Assembly: GCA_903858195.1 (NCBI GenBank)
Contig: CAIOHW010000418.1
Coordinates: forward strand, 1-9,223
Origin: Oligoflexia bacterium
Lineage (GTDB): Bacteria; Bdellovibrionota; UBA1018
DNA: 9,223 bases
Direction: 5' to 3'
Shown here: positions 1 through 6,384 of the stretch, in pieces
How positions within the stretch are numbered: position 1 is the first letter of the stretch
How the letters are laid out: each line of letters begins with the position of its first letter
Translations under genes and position numbers: made by a program
The notes under the pieces: model-generated
What the model saw: the letters and a program-made list of their open reading frames with translations, nothing else
What the model was told of the DNA's origin: nothing
Databases searched by the model: none

Positions 1-67
1 AACCTACTATGGGAACGGACCTCTCTTTGGCAAGGGCTCGGAGCGCAGAATGAGCCCTGCCTGCGCC

Positions 68-610
68 CTATTTCAGGCGGATATCCGTAATGATCCGGGC
101 GGGTTGGCTCAGGTCAAACACCTCAACCGGACGGCCGGACTTGAGGTTCAGTACGAACGACCACTGGTCGGCATGGACGGCCGGCAGGAGTTCGACCGAT
201 TCGACGACCGAGCTCTTTTTAAATGCGCGAACCACCTGGGTGGGGGCGAAGTCCATCTGGGGACGCCCCCAGATCGTGTAGATCAGGCGACGCTCTTCGG
301 GATTGATCGAAACCTGGTAGTACGGTGCCCGCGGGAGGGCCGTCGGTTCTCCATCCGCCCTGGATGCATCGAGGTCGATGACAATTCGCTCGAAACCTTC
401 AGGGTTCGCCGCCCGACGGATGTCCTTCACTCGCACATTCTGGATGGCCGAATCCCCACCCACGACCATGCCGTCGGCAAGATAATTGCGGGTTTTCTTG
501 CCGTCAGCCTGAAAGACGCGCTGGGGCTCGATGGCGCCGAGGACCGCGCTCGAAGAGAATCCTGCCAAAAAAACCGTGACGCCCAGAGTGACGGGAAAAC
601 GCAGCTTCAT
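68..610 (-). CDS. Exported AMIN-like domain protein
   Basis: This 180-residue protein has a clear signal peptide: a basic start (MKLR), a hydrophobic core to about residue 24, and a likely cleavage near VLGA/IE. The mature part is beta-rich. From about residue 57 it carries the pattern of AMIN-type domains: VKDIRR, then FERIVIDLD, a central QVSINPEERRLIYTIWG, and a final strand block VFDLSQPARIITDIRLK that ends the protein. AMIN domains are known to target periplasmic proteins such as AmiC amidases and secretin PilQ to the envelope or peptidoglycan. No enzymatic domain follows, so this is probably a stand-alone envelope-binding or assembly protein. The ATG at 610 lies just downstream of the metalloprotease gene, whose frame appears to run into it; two stops in other frames (616-614 and 609-607) sit right at this start. 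The AMIN assignment is by pattern only; another small beta-sandwich is possible. Confidence 0.7.
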   Translation of the reverse strand: MKLRFPVTLGVTVFLAGFSSSAVLGAIEPQRVFQADGKKTRNYLADGMVVGGDSAIQNVRVKDIRRAANPEGFERIVIDLDASRADGEPTALPRAPYYQVSINPEERRLIYTIWGRPQMDFAPTQVVRAFKKSSVVESVELLPAVHADQWSFVLNLKSGRPVEVFDLSQPARIITDIRLK

Positions 611-2183
611 TCTTCAAGCGTACGCGCGGAAGGGCACCAAGGCAACGAACCACGAACAGCCAGAGCAGGACTTGGGCTGCACCCTGGCCCCCTCCACAGC
701 CTGGGGTACTTGCGGTGTGCGCCGGCCGGCCAAACTCCTCCACGCTGCGACGCGGGGGGTCTCCCGGCGGGGATGCGTAGGCCCCAAAGCGCTCATCCTG
801 CCTGCACCGGGGATCGGTCGCCGGAAGCTCTCCGCGCTGCGCCAAGGCGACGAAAAAAGGTTCCGGGTCCCGCAAGAGCAACCCCCCGGGAAAATAGGTG
901 GCGGGAATCGCGGCTGAGCGGACCTCAAGCCAGTACACGCCGGCATTCAGGGATTGGGCTCGAAGCTCGCTGTCGAAGTTAGTGAAGCCGCTCTCCCCCA
1001 CCTCCATCGGCACCCGCTCGGTAAACGGTACGCTCGAACCAGGGCGTCCGTTGCGATCCCGGCGCAGAATGCCCCTGGCTTGTGCGGGCGAGAATAGGGT
1101 GAATGAGAGCAGGCGCACGGCGAGGTCACCCCCGGAATGCTCGAGCCTGAGCCAGGCGGCGGGATCGGCAAGCTGGCCGGCTGCGGCCCCCGAATCTTCG
1201 CCGGCAGCGAGAAGAGTCTGGGCATCCTCTGCGTGGGACTCGAACCCGCTCTGGCAGGAGGCGGCAAGCCTGCCAATCGAGGTGGTCTTGCCCTGGCGCA
1301 CTTCGAACGGGCCACGGACGAACTGGCGGCGAAAAAGCGTGCCCCCCGGGCAAATCCGGTGCTCAAGCGCCGCATAGTACGAGGGCAGGGGTGCTGCGCC
1401 TGCGGCGTAGGGCTCCAAGATCAGGTCGTATGTACCTGGCTTGAGCAACGAGAGGTGCGCCCGGCCCTCACGATCGGCAAGTGACGCGCGCATCACCGTG
1501 CCATTTTCCCTGGAAATAGCGACCACCTGCGCACCGAGCAGCGGCCTTCCCGCCGGATCCTCGATCGTGGCACGAATGCCGCCGGTCCCTCGGTCCACGC
1601 GGTAGACCTCGCGGATGCCCAGCTGATCGTCACACCCCAGGTGTGCCTGCTCGGGTCCCTCAGTGTGCAGCATCGTGGCCTGCATCACACCGCTGTGTGA
1701 AAGCCCAAAGGCATGTCCCAGTTCGTGGGTGAGCACGTTTTCGATAAAGATGTCGGCACCCCCCGTATCCTGCGGCCGGGCGGTCAAGCGGTACTGGAGA
1801 TCATTCAAGACGATGTCGGTCTCAAAGATGCGGCCCGTGTCGGCTTCGTACCAGACCTGGGTCAGGCCCAACACCTCGGGATCGAGCACATCGGCCGAGC
1901 GGCTGGCAAAATACAGGCTGCTCTGTCCGTTCAGATCACCTCTAGGGAGGAAGAGGTCGGGATCAGATCCCTGCCAGTAGTCAAACCGGAGGGTCCCCGG
2001 GGCAGCCGCCTCCCATCGCTGAAGTCCGGTGACAGCGGCCTGAAAGACTTCTGAATCCGAAAGCCCGGACTCATTGCCGGGCTGTCCCACGAGCTCCAAG
2101 CGGGCCTGACTCCACAAGACGGGTACGCCCGAGCGGGTCAGAGTGGGGGTGGATGCCGAGGCAAACCCACCCGTCAAAAGCAA
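504..2183 (-). CDS. Matrixin-like zinc metalloprotease with hydrophobic C-terminal tail (both ends uncertain)
   Basis: This is an exported zinc metalloprotease. Counting from the TTG at 2183, residues 20-195 resemble the matrixin fold: LQRWEAA, FETDIVLND, then the zinc motif HELGHAFGLSH at 153-163 (three His ligands, catalytic Glu154), a Met-turn candidate at M167/M171, and DDQLGIREVY. Residues about 202-260 look like a CarboxypepD_reg/Cna-B-type beta-sandwich (IRATIEDPAGRPLLGAQV). Further beta-rich sequence follows, then a tail with Cys496, GGG, hydrophobic VLLWLFVV (505-512) and basic residues, laid out like MYXO-CTERM-type sorting tails. The TTG start cuts into a signal peptide. Upstream in-frame residues KLRDCLPALLL would complete one from a CTG at 2213. 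An ATG at 2245 starts a different frame that also looks like a signal peptide. At the 3' end the frame runs 107 nt into the next gene, which is unlikely to be real; the protein probably ends near 610-650. A frameshift at either end, real or from assembly, is suspected. The catalytic domain itself is intact. Confidence 0.8.
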   Translation of the reverse strand: MLLTGGFASASTPTLTRSGVPVLWSQARLELVGQPGNESGLSDSEVFQAAVTGLQRWEAAAPGTLRFDYWQGSDPDLFLPRGDLNGQSSLYFASRSADVLDPEVLGLTQVWYEADTGRIFETDIVLNDLQYRLTARPQDTGGADIFIENVLTHELGHAFGLSHSGVMQATMLHTEGPEQAHLGCDDQLGIREVYRVDRGTGGIRATIEDPAGRPLLGAQVVAISRENGTVMRASLADREGRAHLSLLKPGTYDLILEPYAAGAAPLPSYYAALEHRICPGGTLFRRQFVRGPFEVRQGKTTSIGRLAASCQSGFESHAEDAQTLLAAGEDSGAAAGQLADPAAWLRLEHSGGDLAVRLLSFTLFSPAQARGILRRDRNGRPGSSVPFTERVPMEVGESGFTNFDSELRAQSLNAGVYWLEVRSAAIPATYFPGGLLLRDPEPFFVALAQRGELPATDPRCRQDERFGAYASPPGDPPRRSVEEFGRPAHTASTPGCGGGQGAAQVLLWLFVVRCLGALPRVRLKNEAAFSRHSGRHGFFGRILFERGPRRHRAPARLSG

Positions 2184-2214
2184 GGCAGGGAGGCAATCAC
2201 GGAGTTTAAGCAGC

Positions 2215-2237
2215 GGAGCCCCCTTTTCGGGGGATCC
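2215..2237 (-). promoter_or_regulatory. Hairpin covering a ribosome-binding-site-like G run before the metalloprotease
   Basis: An inverted repeat lies in the short gap between the upstream exported-protein gene and the metalloprotease. On the minus-strand RNA, GGATCCCCC pairs with GGGGGCTCC across a GAAAA loop: five G-C pairs, one mismatch, then three more pairs. The loop and 3' arm form AAGGGGG, a good Shine-Dalgarno match located 5 nt before a possible CTG start at 2213. No T run follows, so it is not a typical intrinsic terminator. It could limit translation of the protease, but this is inference from sequence alone. Confidence 0.4.
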
Positions 2238-2247
2238 TTCGGCATGA

Positions 2248-3024
2248 CTAGCGGCGCTTTTTCAGCCCAAGCCAGACCGCTAGAGCAAAAAGCCCAGCGA
2301 CCAAGGCCAAACCAAGCAGCCTCTGTCCTGAGCTGGCCGTTTCCGCCCCTCCCGACGAATCAGGAGCCCCCACTTGAGCGGACTCACGCGCTTCCGGCTG
2401 CAACCCGGGTGCCTGCCCATCGACACGCCCCGGTGCGACCGAAGGTGAGGGACTGCTCCCCTGTCCGCCCGAATGGCCCTGTTCAGCCACGACCTTTTTG
2501 AGGTGCTCCAACGTCCAGGGGGCTTCGTCATCCACTCCCGCGCCCTGCAGCACCTCACGGCCCTGGGCATCGCGCTCGAGCCGGTACTTGCCCATCATCA
2601 TTCCACGAACGGGATAAGACCCGTCCTCCTGAACGGGCCCGAGCATCAGCACCACTTCTTCGCCCGGCGCAAACTCGGCAGTCCCGGCCACCTGCATGCC
2701 CAGCCCGTCTTTCGTGCCTCCCAGCTCCCGCACTTTAAAATCTTTCGCGCGAAGGGGGTTGGACTCGGGCTCCTTGATGACCTCTACAGCCCGCATCTCG
2801 GTAAAGGTAAAGATGCGCCTGGATCCATCAGCCGAGGTCACCCAGTCGGCAGATGACTTTGCCGCCACGGCCCGCACGATCAGCTCGGCATCCCCCACTC
2901 GTTTTGGAAACGGCACCGGTACGAAGGTCGTGGCCCGGGCACTGCCCGTGAGGGGGCCAAAGACCCAAACAGCGGCAAGGGTGAAGAGCAGACTGAAGGT
3001 GGGAACGAACGTTCGTTGGATCAT
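2248..3024 (-). CDS. Exported protein with GGxxDGxGM-type domain and C-terminal membrane anchor
   Basis: This 258-residue protein has no function I can name. Residues 1-31 form a signal peptide (hydrophobic core 9-22, likely cleavage after ARA). Residues about 38-165 form one domain with a pattern I recognise from uncharacterised secreted bacterial proteins: GDAELIVRAVAAKS, a strand pair IFTFTEMRAVEVIK, then ELGGTKDGLGMQVAG at 100-114 and F-x-PGEEVVLML at 118-128, ending in a GKYRLERD strand. A Pro/Ser/Gly-rich linker (about 185-232) leads to a transmembrane stretch at 236-254 and a KKRR end at 255-258. It should thus face the periplasm or cell surface, anchored at its C-terminus or processed there by a sorting enzyme. 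It starts at ATG 3024, and the metalloprotease follows directly on the same strand. The two probably form one transcript and a functional pair, which is inference. No Shine-Dalgarno sequence is well spaced: AAAGGG abuts the ATG. Confidence 0.8.
   Translation of the reverse strand: MIQRTFVPTFSLLFTLAAVWVFGPLTGSARATTFVPVPFPKRVGDAELIVRAVAAKSSADWVTSADGSRRIFTFTEMRAVEVIKEPESNPLRAKDFKVRELGGTKDGLGMQVAGTAEFAPGEEVVLMLGPVQEDGSYPVRGMMMGKYRLERDAQGREVLQGAGVDDEAPWTLEHLKKVVAEQGHSGGQGSSPSPSVAPGRVDGQAPGLQPEARESAQVGAPDSSGGAETASSGQRLLGLALVAGLFALAVWLGLKKRR
3004..3017. promoter_or_regulatory. Perfect 14-bp palindrome just inside the exported-protein gene
   Basis: AACGAACGTTCGTT is its own reverse complement and covers codons 3-7 of the gene starting at 3024, about 15 nt past the candidate -10 box. 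It is in a position where a dimeric repressor could block transcription. A perfect 14-bp palindrome is expected about once per 16 kb by chance, so the support is mainly its location. Confidence 0.2.
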
Positions 3025-3031
3025 CCCTTTC

Positions 3032-3037
3032 AGTATA
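3032..3037 (-). promoter_or_regulatory. Candidate -10 box (TATACT) for the exported-protein operon
   Basis: The minus strand reads TATACT at 3037-3032, five of six matches to the sigma-70 -10 consensus. It ends 7 nt before the ATG at 3024. At this spacing transcription would begin at or next to the start codon, giving a leaderless or nearly leaderless message. No convincing -35 hexamer is seen at 16-18 nt upstream. Confidence 0.4.
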
Positions 3038-3045
3038 CTCGACGC

Positions 3046-3074
3046 TTGCGCTCCGGCTAGGGCGATGCTATCAG
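3046..3074 (+). promoter_or_regulatory. Weak candidate promoter for tRNA-Lys
   Basis: TTGCGC (3046-3051) and TATCAG (3069-3074) are separated by 17 nt, which is the ideal sigma-70 spacing, although both hexamers are poor matches. Transcription would start near 3081, leaving about 27 nt before the tRNA. It is the only reasonable plus-strand candidate in the 83-nt spacer between the divergent gene and the tRNA. Confidence 0.25.
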
Positions 3075-3107
3075 ACAGCCTCCTTTCAGTTGGTGACTGG
3101 GATAAGT

Positions 3108-3183
3108 GGGCCGCTAGCTCAGTTGGTAGAGCAGCAGACTCTTAATCTGCGGGTCGAAGGTTCGATCCCTTCGCGGCCCACCA
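3108..3183 (+). tRNA. tRNA-Lys (CUU anticodon)
   Basis: This is a complete 76-nt tRNA. The acceptor arms GGGCCGC (3108-3114) and GCGGCCC (3173-3179) pair fully, followed by discriminator A and an encoded CCA. The D-arm carries AGCTCAGTTGGTAGAGC. The anticodon stem GCAGA/TCTGC encloses loop CTCTTAA with anticodon CTT at 3141-3143, reading AAG lysine codons. The T-arm has GGTTCGATCC. A five-T run follows directly after CCA (3184-3188) without a strong hairpin, so termination may be inefficient and transcription may run into the permease gene 23 nt downstream. Confidence 0.97.
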
Positions 3184-3206
3184 TTTTTCCCCAAAAACGG
3201 TCAAAC

Positions 3207-5033
3207 ATGACTCCCCCAGTAAACCGCACCATCCCCCGGCACGTTCGCGAAAGAGCCCAGAACAGCGCGCTGTATTTCGCGCTTTTCATCGGGCTGCTCG
3301 CGCTCACGGTCGGTGTGTATCGCGGAAGCCTGCACCTGGTTCAGCTCGAGGCGCATGAAGTCACGCTGGCTGAGCTTCCGAGCGCTCTTTTCCTGAGCCT
3401 GCTCAGAATGCTGGCAAGCTACCTGGGCTCGCTCGTTTTTGCCTTTGGACTTGGCCTCATGGCGGCCCGCACCTCGTGGGGCGAGAGACTCATCATCCCG
3501 CTTCTCGATACGCTTCAGTCCGTTCCGGTGGTCGGATTTTTTCCGGCAGCCATTTCCTTTTTCATCAGTGCAACGCAGGGCCATCGCATGGGCGTGGAGA
3601 TGGCAAGCGTCTTCCTGATCTTCACCTCGCAGGCCTGGAACCTTGCCTTTGCCGTTTACGAGGCAACCAAGACCATCCCGCAGGACAACCTTGATGCGGT
3701 AGCAAGCTTTGGGGTTACGGGATCGCAGCGTTTTTGGCGGCTTTACGCGCCCGCCTGCGTGCCGAGGCTGATCTACAACAGCATCTTGTCGTGGTCCAAC
3801 GGCTGGTACTTTCTCGTAGCCTGCGAGATCATCGCCGTGGGCCTGATTCAATACCACCTGCCGGGCATCGGAAGCTTCCTGTCTCGCGCTGCCGAGGCAG
3901 ACCAGATGCGTCTCGTGGCCTGGGGACTTGCATCGCTCTCGGGCACGATCCTACTGATGGATTTTCTGTTCTGGCGACCGCTCTCGATCTGGGCCGAACG
4001 CTTCCGGCAGGAACAGAGCGCCTCGGCCGGGCGTGATGAGGGAGCCCTTTCGCAGCCCGAGTGGGTGCACGCCCTTTCTGACCTGGTTCGTCCCGTGGGC
4101 TCGGCGCTACGCAGGCTGCTTCGGGTTCTGCTTTATCCGGTGATCTGGGGTGCTCGCGAAGTGATGCTGCCCCTGTTCTGGGATCTGCCTGCAGCCCTTT
4201 TTTCGGCGCTGGGAAGCTGGCTCGAGGACGTTGTGCTTTCTCCGCTTCGCAGCCGGTACGAACACCTGGCGGTACGCTTTGGTTGGATGCGCACGCTGCT
4301 TCCGGCGCTGTTGGGTATCGCCACGGGAATTGTGGCCGCCAGGCTTCTGCTCGTGTGGCTTTCGCCCCCGTGGCCCGCGATGGTTCGCGAGCTTCCGGCG
4401 GCCATTTTCTACTCCACGCTCAGGCTCGTGATTGCGATGACGATCTCGCTTGCGATCACGATCCCGCTGGTCCTTTGGTGCTGGGATCGCCCGCGACTGA
4501 GACAGGGGCTCACCACGATTGCCCAGATCGGAGCCAGCCTTCCTGCTGTGGCGCTTTTTCCGCTGCTCGTGCTCGTCGCCGTGCGGCGGTTTGGAGGCGG
4601 CATGGAGATCGCGAGCGTCGCGCTCGTGCTGACGGGCATGCTCTGGTACCCGCTCTTCAACTGTCTGGGAGGGATCAGCACGATCCCGGCAGATCTCACC
4701 GAGGCGATGCGCGGCATGGGGCTCACGCGCACGGGGCTCTGGAAAAAGCTCGTCATCCCGGCCATTCGGCCGGCGCTCGTCACCGGCGCGATCACCGCAT
4801 GGGGCGGGGGCTGGAACGCGCTCGTGGTCTCGGAGTATGTCCGCTACCGGGACCAGACCTTTCAAGTGACCGGAATCGGGAGCCTGCTTGCCCGGTCCGT
4901 TTACGAGTTGGGCGACAATCAGGCGATCACCTTTTGCATTGCGGGCATGGTGGGCTGGATCCTGCTCATCAATGCCCTTTTCTGGAAACCGATTTACCGG
5001 TCCACGGTGGACCGATACAAGTTTGAGGCGTAG
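3207..5033 (+). CDS. Double-domain ABC transporter permease (NitT/TauT-like)
   Basis: This 608-residue inner-membrane protein holds two MetI-like (BPD_transp_1) permease domains in one chain, whereas most importers of this family use two copies of a single-domain subunit. A first transmembrane helix spans about 21-38. Domain 1 covers about 62-260, with its EAA coupling loop around 152-181 (IPQDNLDAVASFGVTG, then RLYAP). A linker of about 100 residues with amphipathic and hydrophobic stretches follows. Domain 2 covers about 398-597, with its EAA loop at about 493-518 (IPADLTEAMRGMGL, then VIP). Each loop should dock on an ATPase subunit. I chose the ATG at 3207 because upstream in-frame codons lie inside the tRNA; no strong ribosome-binding site is seen. 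The ATPase gene follows after 10 nt. The domains resemble nitrate/sulfonate/bicarbonate-type permeases, but the substrate cannot be read from the sequence and no binding protein is encoded nearby. Confidence 0.92.
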   Translation: MTPPVNRTIPRHVRERAQNSALYFALFIGLLALTVGVYRGSLHLVQLEAHEVTLAELPSALFLSLLRMLASYLGSLVFAFGLGLMAARTSWGERLIIPLLDTLQSVPVVGFFPAAISFFISATQGHRMGVEMASVFLIFTSQAWNLAFAVYEATKTIPQDNLDAVASFGVTGSQRFWRLYAPACVPRLIYNSILSWSNGWYFLVACEIIAVGLIQYHLPGIGSFLSRAAEADQMRLVAWGLASLSGTILLMDFLFWRPLSIWAERFRQEQSASAGRDEGALSQPEWVHALSDLVRPVGSALRRLLRVLLYPVIWGAREVMLPLFWDLPAALFSALGSWLEDVVLSPLRSRYEHLAVRFGWMRTLLPALLGIATGIVAARLLLVWLSPPWPAMVRELPAAIFYSTLRLVIAMTISLAITIPLVLWCWDRPRLRQGLTTIAQIGASLPAVALFPLLVLVAVRRFGGGMEIASVALVLTGMLWYPLFNCLGGISTIPADLTEAMRGMGLTRTGLWKKLVIPAIRPALVTGAITAWGGGWNALVVSEYVRYRDQTFQVTGIGSLLARSVYELGDNQAITFCIAGMVGWILLINALFWKPIYRSTVDRYKFEA

Positions 5034-5043
5034 GAAAACCCAG

Positions 5044-5805
5044 ATGGCTCGCGGTCCCGAACTCTTCAAACTGGAACACGTCACCCAGAGGTTTCGCCTC
5101 CCGCAGGGCGATGTCACCGTGCTGAACGATGTCAGTTTCACGGCCTCCGAGGGCGAATTCATCGCCATCGTAGGCCCGTCGGGCGCAGGCAAGAGCACGA
5201 TCTTGAGGCTCATCAGCGGGCTTCTTAAGCCCTCGCAAGGACAAGTGATTTACAAAGGCAGGCCCCTCACCCAGACCAACCTCGAGGCGGCCATGGTGTT
5301 CCAGAACTTCGGGCTGCTCCCGTGGCTCACCGTCGCCCAGAACGTGGAGCTTGGACTGGAGCCCCGCGGTCTCGATCGCGCGGCGCGTCGCAAGCGCGTG
5401 GCCACCTATATCGCCAAAGTGGGTTTGGAAGGGTATGAGGAGGCCTATCCGAGGGAGCTTTCGGGCGGAATGAAACAGCGCGTGGGCCTCGCCCGTGCGC
5501 TTGCCGTCGAGCCCGAGATCCTCCTGATGGACGAGCCGTTTTCTTCGCTCGATGCCCTCACCTCGATCAACCTTCGAGACGAGCTCATCGACATCTGGAG
5601 CGATCGGGACTTTCCGGTCAACACGGTGGTCATGGTGACACACATGATCGAAGAAGCGATCGAACTGGCGGACCGAGTGCTGGTGCTCTCGAGCCGTCCC
5701 GGCCAGATCGCGGGTGACCTGCAGATTGATCTGCCGCGCCCACGAGACAAGCGGGACAAGGCTTTCAGCGAGTATGTCGACAAGATCTTCTCACTGATCG
5801 CGTAA
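5044..5805 (+). CDS. ABC transporter ATPase, NitT/TauT family
   Basis: This 253-residue cytoplasmic ATPase powers the importer formed with the double permease just upstream. All motifs are intact: Walker A GPSGAGKST (44-52, Lys50), Q-loop Gln87 in VFQNFGLLPW, signature LSGGMKQR (139-146), Walker B ILLMDEP (159-165, catalytic Glu164), D-loop SSLDALT, and switch His200 in VTHM. The sequence, including FGLLPWLTV and the C-terminal VLVLSSRPGQI, fits the nitrate/taurine/sulfonate group. Because the permease carries both membrane domains, two copies of this protein should bind one permease chain. Many homologues go on after about residue 250 into an AAA-associated C-terminal domain. Here the chain stops at a TAA and that domain is encoded separately 14 nt later. 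The start ATG lies 10 nt after the permease stop. Confidence 0.95.
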   Translation: MARGPELFKLEHVTQRFRLPQGDVTVLNDVSFTASEGEFIAIVGPSGAGKSTILRLISGLLKPSQGQVIYKGRPLTQTNLEAAMVFQNFGLLPWLTVAQNVELGLEPRGLDRAARRKRVATYIAKVGLEGYEEAYPRELSGGMKQRVGLARALAVEPEILLMDEPFSSLDALTSINLRDELIDIWSDRDFPVNTVVMVTHMIEEAIELADRVLVLSSRPGQIAGDLQIDLPRPRDKRDKAFSEYVDKIFSLIA

Positions 5806-5819
5806 CGAGAAACGGAAGT

Positions 5820-6347
5820 ATGGACAAACCTGGCGGAACAACGCACGCAGCTGCAAACGAATCGAACCAACCCCTTCCCCAGATCGGGATCTCCGAGATC
5901 CTCGGCCTGGTGGAACTACTCAGGGCCAAGGGCGGCCGTGAGGACATCTACAAGCTCGCCCGCGAGCTGCAGATGGAATTTGGAGACACTCTGACCGTGA
6001 TTCGGGCGGCCGAGCTCCTGGGCCTCGTGCACACTCCGGGTGGCGATGTGGAGATCGACAAGGCGGGAGACGAAATCGGGCGCGCCAAGATCGGCGACCG
6101 CAAGGGCATCATCCATGACCAGCTGCTCAAGCTGCCCGTGTTCAATACGCTCTCGGGCTTCTTGAAAGAAAAAGAAGACCATCGGGCCTCTCGTGACGAG
6201 GTGCTTGAGAAACTGGCCGAGCTCATCCCCAACGAAAACGCCGAGCAGACTTTCACCACGCTCGTGCAGTGGGGACGCTATGCCGAGCTGTTCGGCTACA
6301 ACGACGACAGCGAAACATTCTACCTCGACACCGAGGCCAGCGCCTAG
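5820..6347 (+). CDS. Free-standing AAA-associated C-terminal domain protein (ABC transporter partner)
   Basis: This 175-residue soluble protein matches what I know of the AAA-associated C-terminal domain (AAA_assoc_C, PF09821), usually fused to the end of NitT/TauT-type ATPases. After a polar, disordered-looking stretch (1-22), the domain begins at SEILGLVELLRAKGGREDIYKLA, continues through a winged-helix-like part (VIRAAELLGLVHTPGGDVEID), then GRAKIGDRKGIIHDQLLKLPVF and a second helical part (RDEVLEKLAELI), and ends at WGRYAELFGYNDDSETFYLD. The order of these blocks is that of the fused form. It lies 14 nt downstream of the ATPase in a different frame (the ATPase stops at 5805), so it is a separate protein here. 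It probably binds the ATPase dimer and may regulate the transporter. That role is inferred. Confidence 0.82.
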   Translation: MDKPGGTTHAAANESNQPLPQIGISEILGLVELLRAKGGREDIYKLARELQMEFGDTLTVIRAAELLGLVHTPGGDVEIDKAGDEIGRAKIGDRKGIIHDQLLKLPVFNTLSGFLKEKEDHRASRDEVLEKLAELIPNENAEQTFTTLVQWGRYAELFGYNDDSETFYLDTEASA

Positions 6348-6384
6348 CCCTCAAGGCATCTTACCTGCAACACGTTTGCAGATG

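Noticed and set aside
614..946. Minus-strand frame ending just before the AMIN-like gene, considered as a separate small gene
   Set aside because: Most of it overlaps the better-supported protease frame and reads as Arg/Pro-rich shadow. Only its last dozen or so codons may be real, as the end of the protease after a frameshift.
50..982. Plus-strand open frame (310 codons) at the left end
   Set aside because: It is antisense to the AMIN-like and metalloprotease genes, is rich in Arg/Pro, and shows no domain.
3006..3015. CGAACGTTCG as a LexA (Gram-positive-type SOS) box
   Set aside because: That box has four bases between CGAAC and GTTCG; here the half-sites abut, and the adjacent gene is not a repair gene.
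3090..3206. N-terminal extension of the permease from a TTG at 3090
   Set aside because: It would translate straight through the tRNA-Lys gene.
4107..5213. Long minus-strand open frame (368 codons) opposite the permease
   Set aside because: It is antisense to a strongly supported permease with both EAA loops and continues over the ATPase start. Its translation is charged and low in hydrophobic content, with no recognisable domain: a typical GC-rich shadow frame.
6193..6384. Upstream extension of the universal stress protein frame
   Set aside because: It overlaps the AAA-associated gene, reads as Ser/Thr/Pro-rich shadow sequence, and lies before the conserved USP beta strand that begins at 6385.
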